From assembly GCF_022539505.1 (NCBI RefSeq), contig NC_061512.1:248760510-248824509 (forward strand): 64,000 bases of DNA. The letters are read 5' to 3'. The notes beneath the pieces were generated by a model. That model saw only the letters and a program-made list of their open reading frames with translations, searched no databases and was not told where the DNA came from. Shown here piece by piece: positions 31,771 through 44,800 of the stretch. The stretch comes from Lolium rigidum. Its lineage: Eukaryota; Streptophyta; Magnoliopsida; Poales; Poaceae. Made by a program: the position numbers and the translations under genes. Every line of letters begins with the position of its first letter. Position 1 is the stretch's first letter.

Positions 31771-34700
31771 TGTCAACACCCGGATTTTTAAGTCCAGATG
31801 CCTATTATGCCATTCCTCGCAATCCCAGGAATAGTGTTTTTGCGAGACATAATAGATTGATATCACAACACATCATTCATTACAACACATAATTGTCTTA
31901 CATCGAGGGATCACATGATCCAGTCTTAATACATCATAGTGGATCTAGAGATCCTATTACAAAACACATAGCGGAAGCGAAGTAACGGTTGCGGTCCATC
32001 TATTCCACGAGCAACCGTTGACGTCGGGAGTGATCCTAGTTGTCGTAGACGTCCCGCTGTCCATCTTCCTCGTACTGCTCGTTCTCCTTCATAGTCCGGC
32101 CATTTGAATAGCCAGGGACAAAGCCATGAGTACTTTAAAGTACTCGCAAACTAATACTAATGTAAGCACTATCAACTATAGTAAGGGGGTGCTAAGCTCT
32201 AAGTTTATTTGCATAAAGCCAATTTTATTTCATAAGCATTTAGTAAAAAGCCTCTTCATTTGCTAACTAACTCAAGTGGGAACATTAGTGTCATTCCCAC
32301 AACTCTGTTGTGATTCAAGTCAAAGTCACCATTTCAAGTTCAAATCACAAGTCACCCTTCACCTGTCACATTTTTGAAAATGGTCTGATGACGGAACAGT
32401 ATGGCCTTTCCAATCGTCCATAACCGTGGACACGGCTATTCGAATAGTTCTACACTCTGCAGAGGTCGTACACTTGTGCCACAATATTTGCAATAATCCG
32501 TCGTGGTTAAGCGGCCCTGATTTATCATACTCCGTATGCGGACTACCAACCATAACCTTTCACTTATATACCCTAGTACAGGCACCTCTCCCCATGAGCT
32601 TGGCCTCCCGGTGAAAACCAACCTCGTTAACCGGGAACTGCACGAGGGCTTGGGCCGGACAATTCACCTCATTCACGTCATATCACATCATTTCTTTTGT
32701 AGAGGCAGCCCTCGGCATAACCCCGATGACGCTTGTTTAGAGGGAACCCATACTAAAGCACATAAATTTCTAGTTAAGCCCTTACCCATGTCGGGTATGG
32801 TGGGGGTACTTGCCAAAATTGGAATGGTATCGCATCCGAACCCAACCATCAGTTTTTTTTTTAAAATTCACCAAGTCATTCACCAGTCACATTCACCTTC
32901 AAAATCTTTCAATAGAATGACTCATCATTCCAAGGTTTTCAAAGTCATTTCATTTCACAAGTTCCCATCTAGAGTAGTCAATTTTATTTGTTAGCACTAG
33001 CAACTAATCATGAGGGGTGATATCTAACTTTCATTGCTCTAGGCTAAATTTGATACTCTTGTAGTATTCTATCTCTAGACCAAAGTTAACTATAAAAGCA
33101 AGTTATAATAATCAAAGTAAAAGCTGGTAAGAATAAAACTTGGGATGGGATCATGAAGCATAAAGTAAATTGGTGAGTGTGCCTTGCTCTAGGAGAGCTT
33201 TGCACTTTGCAAGAATATTCGCTTGCAAGAGTATAGCTTGTATTGGAGTTAGCTTGCATTAATAATAGCTTGCCTTGGTTGGAGTAGTGATCAAAGTTCT
33301 CTTCCTCTTCAAGGTAGTCCTCCTCCTCCTCGGGGTACTCCTCGGTACTAGCGTCTAGATACGGGTACAATACACACAATTACCACACAAAGTCTAAGTA
33401 CTAGACTAAGCACACACATACATTACTCCTACTAAGCTATCACTCAACATGCTTATTAGTTGAGTTGATTTAATTCTATCTTTAAGAAAAATAATTTTCT
33501 CTTATTATAAATATTAATTAGAGTTTCTATTTATTTCTTGAGAGAAAATAATTTCCTCTCATTAAATATTATTAAGATTTAATTTCCTTCATGAATAAGA
33601 TGTGACCTAGGTTGACTAAAGTCAACCTCTTCACAAGTATCAATTTGGAAGTGATTTAAATGAGGCACACCACCTTATGCCTTTTTATTACTCATGATTA
33701 ATGATTTAATATCATCAACTAATTTAATATGAGTTTAAAATTGACCATAGTCTAGACCCCATATTCACTTAGTTGAGGCAAGATTTAAATGAGACCACTA
33801 CATCTCATAAGATTTAATAAGTAGCCTTGAATAATTTTAAATACTACTATGAAAATGATTGGATATTTTTAAATAAAAACCTATGGATTATTACTACATG
33901 TGTCATTAATTTTCATTGAATCCTTTGGGGTAAGTATTTAAATGAGAGGCTACACCTCATATAGTTTAATACCACATACCAATGATTAAATGAGGTGTAG
34001 CACCTCATACCATTTAATAACACTACATATGATTTAAATCTCTAAGTAATTCATATAAGTGAGTTTGGCCAGGGGCCCAAACATCACATGAATTCATTTG
34101 AGACAAGATTTAAATGAAGTATAAAACTTCATAAGACTTACTTAATAGTTTTGGACAGTATCAACTAGTTAAACTAGCCATATTATCCACTACTTAAACT
34201 AGGGCATGATCATACAAAGTGACCACACCATTTTACTGCATAAACAATTGGTGTAAGTCAAATGTGAGCTATTAGAGTTGGAATTAACTTAATATCTATT
34301 TTGGTTGGTTTTTAAGAATTATTTGAATAGGGAAAAGTCCCTGTCTTGTTATTTTTGTCATATTTATTCTACAACGAATTTGACCATGAGGCCAGTGGCA
34401 TGTTGTAGAGAATTTTAGTGGCTTTCCAACAATATAAAATTTACTGAATTTGGTTTATCCAATTTGAAATGGTTGAATTTCAAAGTTTGGGCGAGTATTG
34501 AATATTGCTTGGAATTGTTTAAATTGAGTTTGAATTAAAAAGGCCGGCGGGAAAAGCTAACGGGCCGAAACGGCGTGAAATGGCCCAGGTCCAGCCCACC
34601 ACGGTCCACGGACGCGTGGGCTGCCCGACGAGGTGGGGCTGGCCCGTCGGCCGGCTCACCGCACCCGAATCGGTACGGGGCGACGTGGGACGCACGATTA

Positions 34701-37177
34701 GATCGTGATCCGACGGATCACGTCCATCGTCGTCGACGAGGAGAAGAGCTCGCCGGCGCGGCTCGGGTAGGGGGTCGGAGGGTCACCCGGACTCCGGCGA
34801 GGGGTTGGCAATATGCTCGACGAAGGTGTAGACGACGGCGGTCCTCCTGGTAGCTGCAGCGTCTCCGGGGAGGGCTCCAATCGGCGGCGAGCTTCCGCGG
34901 CGGCGCTCGGCAGTGAGGTGGCGATTGGCGAGCTACGGTGGCTAATGTCGACGGTGGAGTGGCTCAGGCGGTCGAGGGAGAAGAGGGGAAGGTGCTGGTG
35001 TGCTCGGATCGTCAAATGGGCGTCTCCTTTTATAGGCAAGCGAGTGGCCGTGGGTGCCGCGGCGATGGCGACATGGGCGCGGCGTCTCCGGTGGTCTAGC
35101 GAGCTAGGCGAGGGCGGCATCCTGTTCGAGCATCGTGGCGGTCCTCCGGGCGGCGACGGCGTGGTCGGGGAGGGCCTGGTTGTGTCGCCTCGTGTCCATG
35201 TCCGGTGGCGGCGTTCGCGGGGTCTCCTTCTCCGGCCACGGCGGCGGCGGTCCGTGGTCCGGTCGAGGTGGTGTCTGGTGGCTTCCAGGTGTCGTGGGGA
35301 TGCTCAAGGCGTCAAGAGCGGGGCCAGTGCGAGAGGGAGACGGTGGGGTGGCGCGTGTCCAGGGCGTGCACGGCGTGCACACTCGCGACGCGAGCGGCAT
35401 GGCCCTGCCGTGCTGGGCGCGCGTCGTGCGGCGTGTGGTCGCTGCTCCTTCGACCATGGCGAGTGTAGGCGGCGCTAGGGTGGTGTGCTGGTGCGTTCTG
35501 GCACTGTGGCCATGGCTAGGGAAGAAGAAAAAGAGGGGGAGCTCGACGTGTGTGGCATGGGCCGGCATGGCCATGGCTAGGCCATGTTGTGCCCTCCTCC
35601 TAGGGTTCACTGCTGGGGTTTGGATGTAGAGGGGACCAGGGAGCATGTAGAGGCAAGGTGGTGTGAGTAGGGTTGGGGGAAAACACTATTTCAAATAGTG
35701 TGGCATTGTTCCATAATTGAAATTCCACAAATTTGTCCAAATTTGATTTAATTCAGAGGGTTGACCAATTTGAAAAGGGTGTGTTTGGTTTGGTTCTAAA
35801 TGACCAGAGGCAAGGAGAGGTGGTGGTGGAATTTAGAAAATCAAAATATTGCAAAGTTCACTAAGTGGGAGATTGTTCCACTTAATTAAAAGTTGCAACT
35901 TTGCATGTGTGTAGATTTTGATCCAAAAAGAATTTGGCATATATTTCTTCACATAAAGTGTTCACCCTGATTTCCTCTTGGATGACATGCAAAGAATTGG
36001 GAAAGTTTAGTTTGAAAAACTTGAAATAGAGAGGCTCAAAGTAATGACCAGAATATAAAGGGCAGATTTGACCATTATTGTATGTGAGCCAAATTTTGAG
36101 TTTGGATTTGATTTGAATGGTGTTTCTTTGATTCAAAAAGTTTTAATAAGTGTTTAATATCATATTATAATTAATGGTGAAGGCCAAATGGTCTAGGGTC
36201 AAGATTTATAAGAATGGCATAGAGCCATATGTGAGAGTTTGTGATTTTCTAACCTTTTATTCTTTTATTTTTCTTTTCTTTACTTTGACCAGAGTGAGGT
36301 TTATTTGGGGTTTGATTGAGTTGGGAAAAAGGTTCACACCATTTTGGGACAAGGTGGGTGCCTAGGTCAAGATTTGAGATTTTGGGCTAAGTGCCACATA
36401 TGCCTCTATGCATATGTTGCTTTTGATTTTTAATTTGATTTAGTTTGACCCAATTGATGTTGTTGAGTCTTGAAATGGCATATGGAAGTGATCCAATCAT
36501 CCACAACAAGTCCCAAAGTCAAACTTCCAAAATTTACAAATTTGCATGTTACTCTCATATGCCTCTATGGCATTTTTAGTTTCTTTTTATTTTCTTTGAA
36601 AACCAATTGGATTTGGTTTGATAAGTACTAGGTAAGGTATATGAAGGTTTTCCAAACCTCTAAGCAAAGTAGAAAGGCTTAGGGTGAAGTTTTATAAATA
36701 TAGCCCTATGCACATATGCCTCTTTCTTATTTAATTTCCTTTTATTTTAATTTAGCTAGGGTGGTGAAAAGAGGGGTGAAGTTTAGGGTTTAGTAGGGTT
36801 CATAAATGGTTCACCACTATTTAGAAAAATAAGAGAGGTAGGGTTCAAGAATTTACACATTAGGGCTATATGCCCACATATGTCTTTTTTCTTTATTTTG
36901 GATTTCTCAAAATAGATCCACTTGGTTTTGAGAAGGTTAGGGTTTAGGTTTTTCTTATTTGATTTCTCTTTTCTTTTATTTGGTTTGTGATCTTCACTTG
37001 ATCACTTTAGGGTTTTAGGGTTTATCACATAAGCATAATAACACTCATCATGGCAAAACACAAGGATTGGGTATGAGCACTATGCATTGCACTCTATTTA
37101 AGAAAAGTTTTTGTTGGTTCTCATTTTTGGAAAAAGGAAATTTATTTTATCTTTGTTTTGAAATTTGGGGTGTTACA
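31771..37177 (-). repeat. 5' LTR of element G (5407 bp)
   Basis: Pairs with 24041-29531 along its full length and gives the sequence missing in the gap there. The palindrome is at 32128-32145 and the TATA box at 35026-35036. Confidence 0.93.
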
Positions 37178-38909
37178 ATATCACTTGTTTATACTATAAT
37201 GTCACCAACCCTAATAAGAACCTTGTTTGAGAACCATCCTAAAAGTGCAACAAACCCTAAAGAAATCTTTATAACTCATGCATCCTAAATCATCGAGATT
37301 AGGTTACACTCGGGACGATTGCATCTCATATTATGCATTATAGCATCTTTGCCAGTTCTTTAAACATTGTCCTTACTGGACGATGATGGTATTTCAGAAT
37401 TTGGAGTTCTCACGTATCGAAGCTTTTGCCTCGCATAATCTTGCAGTCAAGAAAGGCAAGTTCATCGCTTGCTCATGTCATTTGATTATTTTTATCAAAT
37501 TATATGCAAAGTACTATACTTATCACTCTTGCATTGAAAAGCAAATATTATTTTACAATTATGAATATGACTATGTGGTGGGCAATGGAACCATGGTATG
37601 TGTTGATTGGTGGAGGTTCCACCGCACGCGGGTACTATTCATCTAGGATTAAGTACCAATGCCGTCCAGGTGATTCTAGCGCCGTACATATCGCGTTGAC
37701 CATAAGATCTATAATGGCTCTGGGGAAGCCAGCCAGTATCTTTTCCCTCTCGCATGCCAACGGACTGGTAATAAGGGTTGCCCGGATCAGTCTATCTTTG
37801 GTAAAGGTGGGGACATGTGGTCCTGCATAGTCTACCATTAGATACAGGAGAGGGTAGACTTATTATTGGTCTATGAAGGATTGTAAGGGTTGTCCGGATC
37901 AGTCTATCTATGGTGTATAGGACAGGGCACATAAGTTGTTCGGATCAGTCTACCTTAACGGTATAGGAGAGAACAAGTGCCTGTGTTAGTCTACCCATAG
38001 ATATAGGAGAGGACAGACTTACAAAAGGGTGGGTCTGCGAGGTCGCGGAGAAGGCGGTGTGGGCTTGGATCTTACACCTGGCCTCACACCAAGGAAGTGT
38101 GGACGGGAAATAATTCGCCTGGTTGGCAACAAGGATAAGGTCTCTTATGGGAAAAGTAACGCACCTCTGCAGAGGGTATCAAATTGTGGCTGTCACTCCC
38201 TGTTCCGGGAAGGGAACTGCGAACGCGGCAGAAAGGAACTCCATGAAGTTCTAGTCAACTCCGTGAAGACCGACGGGCATAGTTTTCAGGAATAAAATAA
38301 ACCTTTTGAAGAAATGTTTATGAAAACTTGCATTCGCCTATGACTTTCTGGTCTGTGGCTGTAGCTAGTGCATGATACACCTATTCCCTAATATGAACTT
38401 GCTGAGTACGCTCATACTCATCCCACTCTTAAATCCCCTGCTTAGCTATGGAGGCACTGGAGGATAAACTACCGTGGAACTCGAAGACAAAGGAGTCAAC
38501 TACAACAGGATGAAGAATCCAAGCAAAGAAGTCAATGAAGTCAACTGCTGCAGCAACTAGAGTGGAAACTTAGACTAGTAATAGAAGGGAGTCTTTCCCT
38601 AATCCTAGCACCTAAGTCGCTAGATTTCTATAGCAAGCCTAGTATCTCTTAAGCTTGAGTTAGCAATAAGTTATACTACGAGTCGTTCTTCTGGAGTTTT
38701 ATTTGAAGTTTTACCTCACTGTAAAGTAGGAGGCTGTGTTGATCTTCTGTAAACAGCTTGTGTAACCTTCTATAGACATACCTTGGACTCGCATATGTTT
38801 CTGTTGTACCACTCTGAGGGATGTAATATGAGTGGAACAGTTGTTTCACTTGTGTTATGTCAACGACTTGTGTACTACACCATGCAGTGGTACGCTGGGT
38901 CACCACAGC

Positions 38910-38921
38910 TGGTATCAGAGC
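38910..38921 (+). other. Primer-binding site of element F (initiator tRNA-Met)
   Basis: TGGTATCAGAGC starts two bases after the LTR end, the standard plant initiator-Met primer site. Confidence 0.88.
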
Positions 38922-41830
38922 AAATGCTTTGACCCTAGGATTAAAACCCTTTAAAGGAGACCTATAGGTTTGGTAGTGTCTATAGGAAGTGGTATTAGCT
39001 AAACCAACTATGCTAAACCAACTATTCTTTTGACTTGAGATGGGTATTCACTTGAGAATAATCCTGACACACTTGAGTCAATCTTTCTTATCTATCTTTC
39101 TTAAGTAAAGTTAGTTAGTTATTTTGCTTCATTCCAAATAATTAGAACACCATTGAAGCTTAAGATAATGGGTGGTAGTAGACCACGCTTGGTATACAAT
39201 ACATGGTAGTCCAAAGAGAGGATACAACCATAAGGAAGATATCCTATTGGAAGAAGTATACCAATGCAAGTTATAGTTAAGTAAGAGTCATTAAAAATGT
39301 CAAATGGCTGATGTTAAGTAAGGGAGATAAGTTATATAAGGTAGTATATGTCTATGATGAGTCAATCATAGGAGGTAAGGAAGAGTGATAGGAGTTACAT
39401 GAGTCTACTTTCAATAATAAACTAGGTACTCATATATGATTCACTTGAGAATCATGGTATGATGGAGTAGAACATCATAAGTACGATAACAAAAGGATGA
39501 TAAGGAGTAGGATTTAGGGAATAGTTCGAAAGCTTAGGCCTTAAAATCCTGGAAAATGTGTCAAGAATGTTAGAACCATAGTCCTTAATTTAAAGAAGGC
39601 TTATTTAGAGCATATCACATAGAGAAATCCTAGAGTTATAGGTGGTATATTCGAAACAATCATGTGTTTAGAGTAGACATTTTAGAACTAATTGTATTAT
39701 AGGAAGTAGTCCTCAATAGCACGTATATATGGTATACTATTTTTTAGTGCTTCCAAAGAAAACTAGGTTAACTCCAACTATTCCAGGCCATTTTGTTTCA
39801 AGTTTGTCTCATTGCAAATGTGCAATTAAGATATATATTGAGACAAATAGTAGAAATTCACGTATTGTGCTAAGTATCACAACCTAAACCTATCTTATGT
39901 GGTGTTATATACTACACATCTGATCCTGATGTTTAGGGATGTCTTACCCAATTATTATATTCAGGCATACAAGGATGTGTATTATAAGCACAAAGCTGGA
40001 TCTTCTTGGATTTTCTTGAATCTTCATTGATTGACTAGATCCATACATGAAGTTTGACTTTGATATGCAAATGCATGTTGCAATATCAAGCTCTTACTTG
40101 ATGTTAAAGGTCTAGAGGGTAAAGGTATTCGTGTGAGGAAGTGACGAATTCTGAAGATTTTGAAGATACGATGAAGGTTCACTGGAAGAAAGAAGTCAAA
40201 TTGTGGGAAGCATGCAACCACAATACTCTAAAGGAAGGACTAATCAAAACTCACTTTTATCCTTAATCAAGGAGTATTTCAACATGGAAGTATCATGAAA
40301 GTGAGAAAAATAGTGAATATGGGGCAGTAGAAGTAGAGCCATATTCATTCTGGAAGAAGGGATTGCAAGTAGAGTCACTTACAATACTATTTTCATAGTA
40401 TCAACAAGTGATTTTGTTGCAAAACAACCCTGGAAGAAGGAAAATAGACAAGTGAAGTCGCAGCTAGCATCATATGACCGCAGCTGATATAGGATAATCA
40501 TGAAGAGAAAGTATGTGAAGTGAGGTATATCTTAACTAAAACTATGTAAGTAGCCACAGCTGGTAGGTAGATAATTGACTAGAACCATAACATAGCCACA
40601 GCTGGTATCCAATAAGCCACATCTGGTACTAGGTAGATCCGTAACTGGTACCAGCATGTACCCACACTCTAAACAGTTCTTTACCCTAAAAGAAAGGGGG
40701 ATTCCGCAGACTAGTATTTCACGACTTGGTATCTCGTGGTTGGTAAATATTTAGTCGGAGGATTCATAATGGATACCCACAACTGTGTGGATACACCGCA
40801 AAGAATTCTTCGTGAGACTTTAGAAAGGTACAAAATATAAACCAGACTTAGACCAATTTTCTAACCTTGGAGTTTAATGATTAGAAGAAAAGAAGCTTGA
40901 AGATCATTAGTAATCTCCAAGGAGGAGAGGAAGATTGAAGGAGAAGTATTAAGATATGATTTGGAGTATGAAAGACGAAGAAGAAGGTCTGAACTGAGAG
41001 GAAGTCCGATCCTATTTTCATAAGATTGGTGGAAGTATCCATATAATAGTACTCTCAGGAGGTTGTCAGACCAGAAGCCGAGGTTCATATCTCGAGGAAG
41101 TAAGGGTTATACCTTAACTTGAGTGGGTAATTGATAATTATTCAGAAGCAGAAGAGCTCAAGTATGTCTAAGCTAATGAAGTTGGATGAAGAAGATGTCG
41201 GAGGACAATCAAAGTCTAAGAAAACAAAAGACCGAAGGGTTTGACCATACCAAAACATAAGCCAAATAGAAAGATTCCTTTCATGGAACCTAAAGAAACC
41301 AAAAGGAAGATAACTAGTATGAACTAGAAGCCATGATTGGACGGACTAAATGAGTCTAATCCATTCGAAGGAATAAACCATCAAGACCATGCCTATTATA
41401 ATACCTTACGAAGTACCATTACATTCGTTATGGTAGTAAGGGAAAAACAATACCTTACTTTAAACCAATCCTTTAGACTTAAGGTTTGGGCACCGCAGCT
41501 GGATTACCGCAGCTGGTAGAACCAAGCTTTGAGTACCCAAATAGGAAGATGTCACCACAACCATTAGTAAAGCCCATTAGCATAAGAAGATGTCCTAATC
41601 CAAGAATCTTTGGAGAGTAAGCCTATAAGCTTAGAGTGTTGGAAGAAATCATAGAATTGAAGAAAGTATCAGTGCCAGACATCAGAAGACTTCATGAAGG
41701 ATCGAGACAAGGGATATATTCAATTATATCTAATGAGATCACTAGGGAGTTTGAAAGGATTGTGATCTGTTCAAGTCCGTTCCACATTCCGAAACGTGAG
41801 AGCGTTCGAACTTCGGGACGAAGTTCAGTT
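38922..41830 (+). other. Interior of element F, no coding capacity
   Basis: About 2.9 kb of AT-rich sequence has only chance frames under 80 codons on both strands. It holds several short motifs resembling the LTR/PBS junction (CCACAGCTGGTA type) at about 40552, 40594, 40615, 41491 and 41507. Confidence 0.75.
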
Positions 41831-41844
41831 TAAGGGGGAGAGGC
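41831..41844 (+). other. Polypurine tract of element F
   Basis: TAAGGGGGAGAGGC lies immediately before the 3' LTR. Confidence 0.8.
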
Positions 41845-44800
41845 TGTAATATCCCAGGTTTAGAGGCAATAAAATGAGAGAACACCAAAGTGTGCATTGC
41901 ATTCATGCATAGAAAATCCGGGGAATTTTCGCGCTTCAAATAAAACTTACCAGAGTAACTGAAGTTTCACTTGACTTGCTGGAATTGAAGTAGGTCATCA
42001 AGTCAAGCGCTATAAACTTCAATGTGATCTTTGCTAAAACCCTATTTTGGGTAGATATGATTTGATCTATGGGCTGGATCAAATAGAAGTAGATTCACAA
42101 TAAATAACACCTTAAGTAAGGATCAACTACAAGATCTTATAAAAGATCTCAACATGACATTCCTTACAACAACACATGAATAATTATTCAACCATAAATC
42201 AAAGAATTAAGAAACTATTACTTACTTATCTTTTCCATGTCTTCTACTAAATAAATGTTCCTACCATGAGTCACATGGTATATCTTTTCAACTACAATAC
42301 TTGAACCAAGTCAAGAACATTCATATTCATTCTTCATTAACCTTGACCATTCCAATCTTGTTTCCAAGCTCATTTACATTAAACCCTAGAGGAAGGAGAG
42401 AACTATTCTTATGCTTATATTATCCATTGGGTAGAACCTAGTTTAATATTCAACCTATCTATGTGAGGTAAACCATTAATACTAATCAATGCTATAAGGA
42501 GTACAAGTCAAGTGCTAAACCCTACTTGACCTAGCTAATATTTGATAGTAAGTAAGAACCTCTTTTACTAGTGATCCAAGAGAGAGGCAAGTGTTGTGAT
42601 CATTACAACTTGGTAATGATCATAAACCCTAGAGGAACCCTACCTATTCAGGAGAGCTCAACCTAAAGAGGTATACTCAAGTATATGGACTTATACTTGA
42701 TCTTGGAGAGAGAACCAAGATTCACTAATGAATTGTTGTGAGGCCAATACTTTGATCATTACAAATTGGGTGATGATCATAAACCCAAAGAATCTAAGTG
42801 AGTGTGTTAAAGAAGAGAGACTAGTGAGGAATAAGTGGGTCATGTCTAATGCATGATATTATCTTATAAATTGAGGTAATAAGTTAAGTTGATAGATGTG
42901 ATCAATAGATCTCACCTATCACATGAAATGATAAATACATCAATAGTAGTTAATCCAGACCAATACTCATGCCTTGTGTAGTATTGATATGGTATTTAAA
43001 CCCTGCCTATCCAAACACTTGAAACAAACCTAGTACTGCCTTGATACAATAATTCTACCTAAGTGAGGAGGAGTAACCCTAGCCAATTAAACATAACCCT
43101 AGTTTATGCTCATAGCCTAATTCTAGTTGTGTATCACTTGGGTGATCACTACTAAAACCCTAGGCCATATTTGAATTCTAATCCAAGTATCACTTTGGAT
43201 TATAAGTAGAACCCTGCCATGCCTCATGCCTATTTATATTCAATTTAGTGAAGAGTATACAAAACCCTAAATCCTTCATATAGGATTCACCCCACATAAA
43301 ATGTTATGCCCTAAATTGTGTACCATGGATCACAAGTATCAACCAAGCCATATATACCTAGAGCCTAAATGCCATTTGGTGAGTAGAGTGAACCAATATC
43401 CAACTTTATTTTGCTTTCCAAAGGGATTGCTTTGTGAACCAAATGAAATAGTATTTTAAAAATAGAATCATCACATGAGCAATTGAATGCACCATGTGGA
43501 ATTTAGGGTCCATCCTAAATAATTTAAGTCAAAGTTTGATTGATGATTATAGAATTTATTAAACCATTTTCTTAAACCCTAAGAACTATAATACACATAA
43601 AATCATGGGCCTATTCCATACCCTTTACTATTTGTTAAACTCTAGCTATAATTATAATATGTGCACAATCCATATTATGATGTACAAGTCAAACTTAACA
43701 AAGTGTTCACCAAGCACATGTTATAATTTTCAACCATTCAAACAGAGTGGTTCCTAAATAAAAGGAATAGAGATAAACATTTCAAACCATGCTAATTTCC
43801 AATTTAAAATGCATTTCACAAGAACACCAAATTACTCAATTATGAAATGGTTGTTTATAAACAAAACAATACAACAGGTAGCATTATCAAATTGTTCTGA
43901 TATTAAAATATTTTAGAATCTGCAAAACAACACATAATTCAAATCAAGTTAAAACCAGTAAATAAAAACAGAAAAAGAAAACAGAAATTTGAAAAAAAAA
44001 TGGAGGGAAACGTACCTGGCAGGCCGAGCAGCACCGCAGCAGCCCATCACCACCACGTCCACCAAGCCCAGTATCAGCCCAGCCCAAAGCCACTTACCTT
44101 TTGGGTCGCTTTAAAAATCGTGCAAGGAGAAAAGCCACCTTCTTCTTCCTTCCCGGCGTCGACAGCGCAGAGGGGAGCTTCGGCCACGTCCTCGACGGGG
44201 ATAAGAACGCCGCCGGACGCCAGAGACCATCTCAGAGCCTCGCCAAATCTTCTCGCGTCCGTCTCATCCACTTCTCATCAAGATTCACGCCCAATCCACC
44301 TCAGTCTTCATCGAGGCATCCCGGCCACTGCCGCCGGCGAGGTGACGAGATAGACCTCGTCGTGGCCTATAAATACGCCCTGAGCTCCGCACTGAAACCC
44401 TAATGTCTCGCCGCCCAGCCATTCTTCCTCAGTCACCCTCTATCTCTCAACTTCTTCCTTCACTGTTCGCCGGCGAACTCCATGGCGCCGTCGATTGAGA
44501 GCACCCCGGAGTCCGTGGCGTAGCTCGTTGGATGCGCCCGATGCCGTAGTACCTTCTGGCCGAAGGAATCGATCCAGAGCTTCCTCAATCAGTCCAATTT
44601 GATTGATTCCCTCCGCAGCACCTCGTCGGAATCGGCGAATTCCTCGTCGTCTCCGATCATCTTCTTCGCCTCCGACCACTGCAATCAACTCAAGGTGAAC
44701 CAGCGCATCTCTGAAGCCCTAAGTTACATTCTTGCGCGTCCCGTAGCCACCGTTTGATAGTTGGCCGGAGTATACCGCCGCGGAGGGTGGTCACCGGCGA

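Larger units (their letters stand above)
24041..37177 (-). mobile_element. Element G: chromovirus-like element with 5.4-kb LTRs, unknown ORF plus Gag only
   Basis: LTRs are at 24041-29531 and 31771-37177. The duplication ATATC is at 24036-24040 and 37178-37182, and the uninterrupted target exists in the 3' LTR of element F. The 2.24-kb interior reads leftward: initiator-Met PBS, unknown ORF, Gag, PPT. No protease, RT, RNase H or integrase. The LTRs are almost identical, and this is the innermost and youngest insertion in its chain. Confidence 0.92.
19332..38907 (+). repeat. 5' LTR of element F (about 6.43 kb without element G)
   Basis: The two parts are 19332-24040 and 37183-38907. It is AT-rich with many AAACCCTA motifs, a GC-rich promoter island at about 21490-22530, and a 3' part with degenerate repeats around CGGATCAGTCTA (37783, 37895, 37941). 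Confidence 0.9.

Noticed and set aside
38900..38925. Possible tRNA gene at TGGTATCAGAGC
   Set aside because: Only the 3' end complement of initiator tRNA-Met is present, at an LTR edge. It is a primer-binding site.
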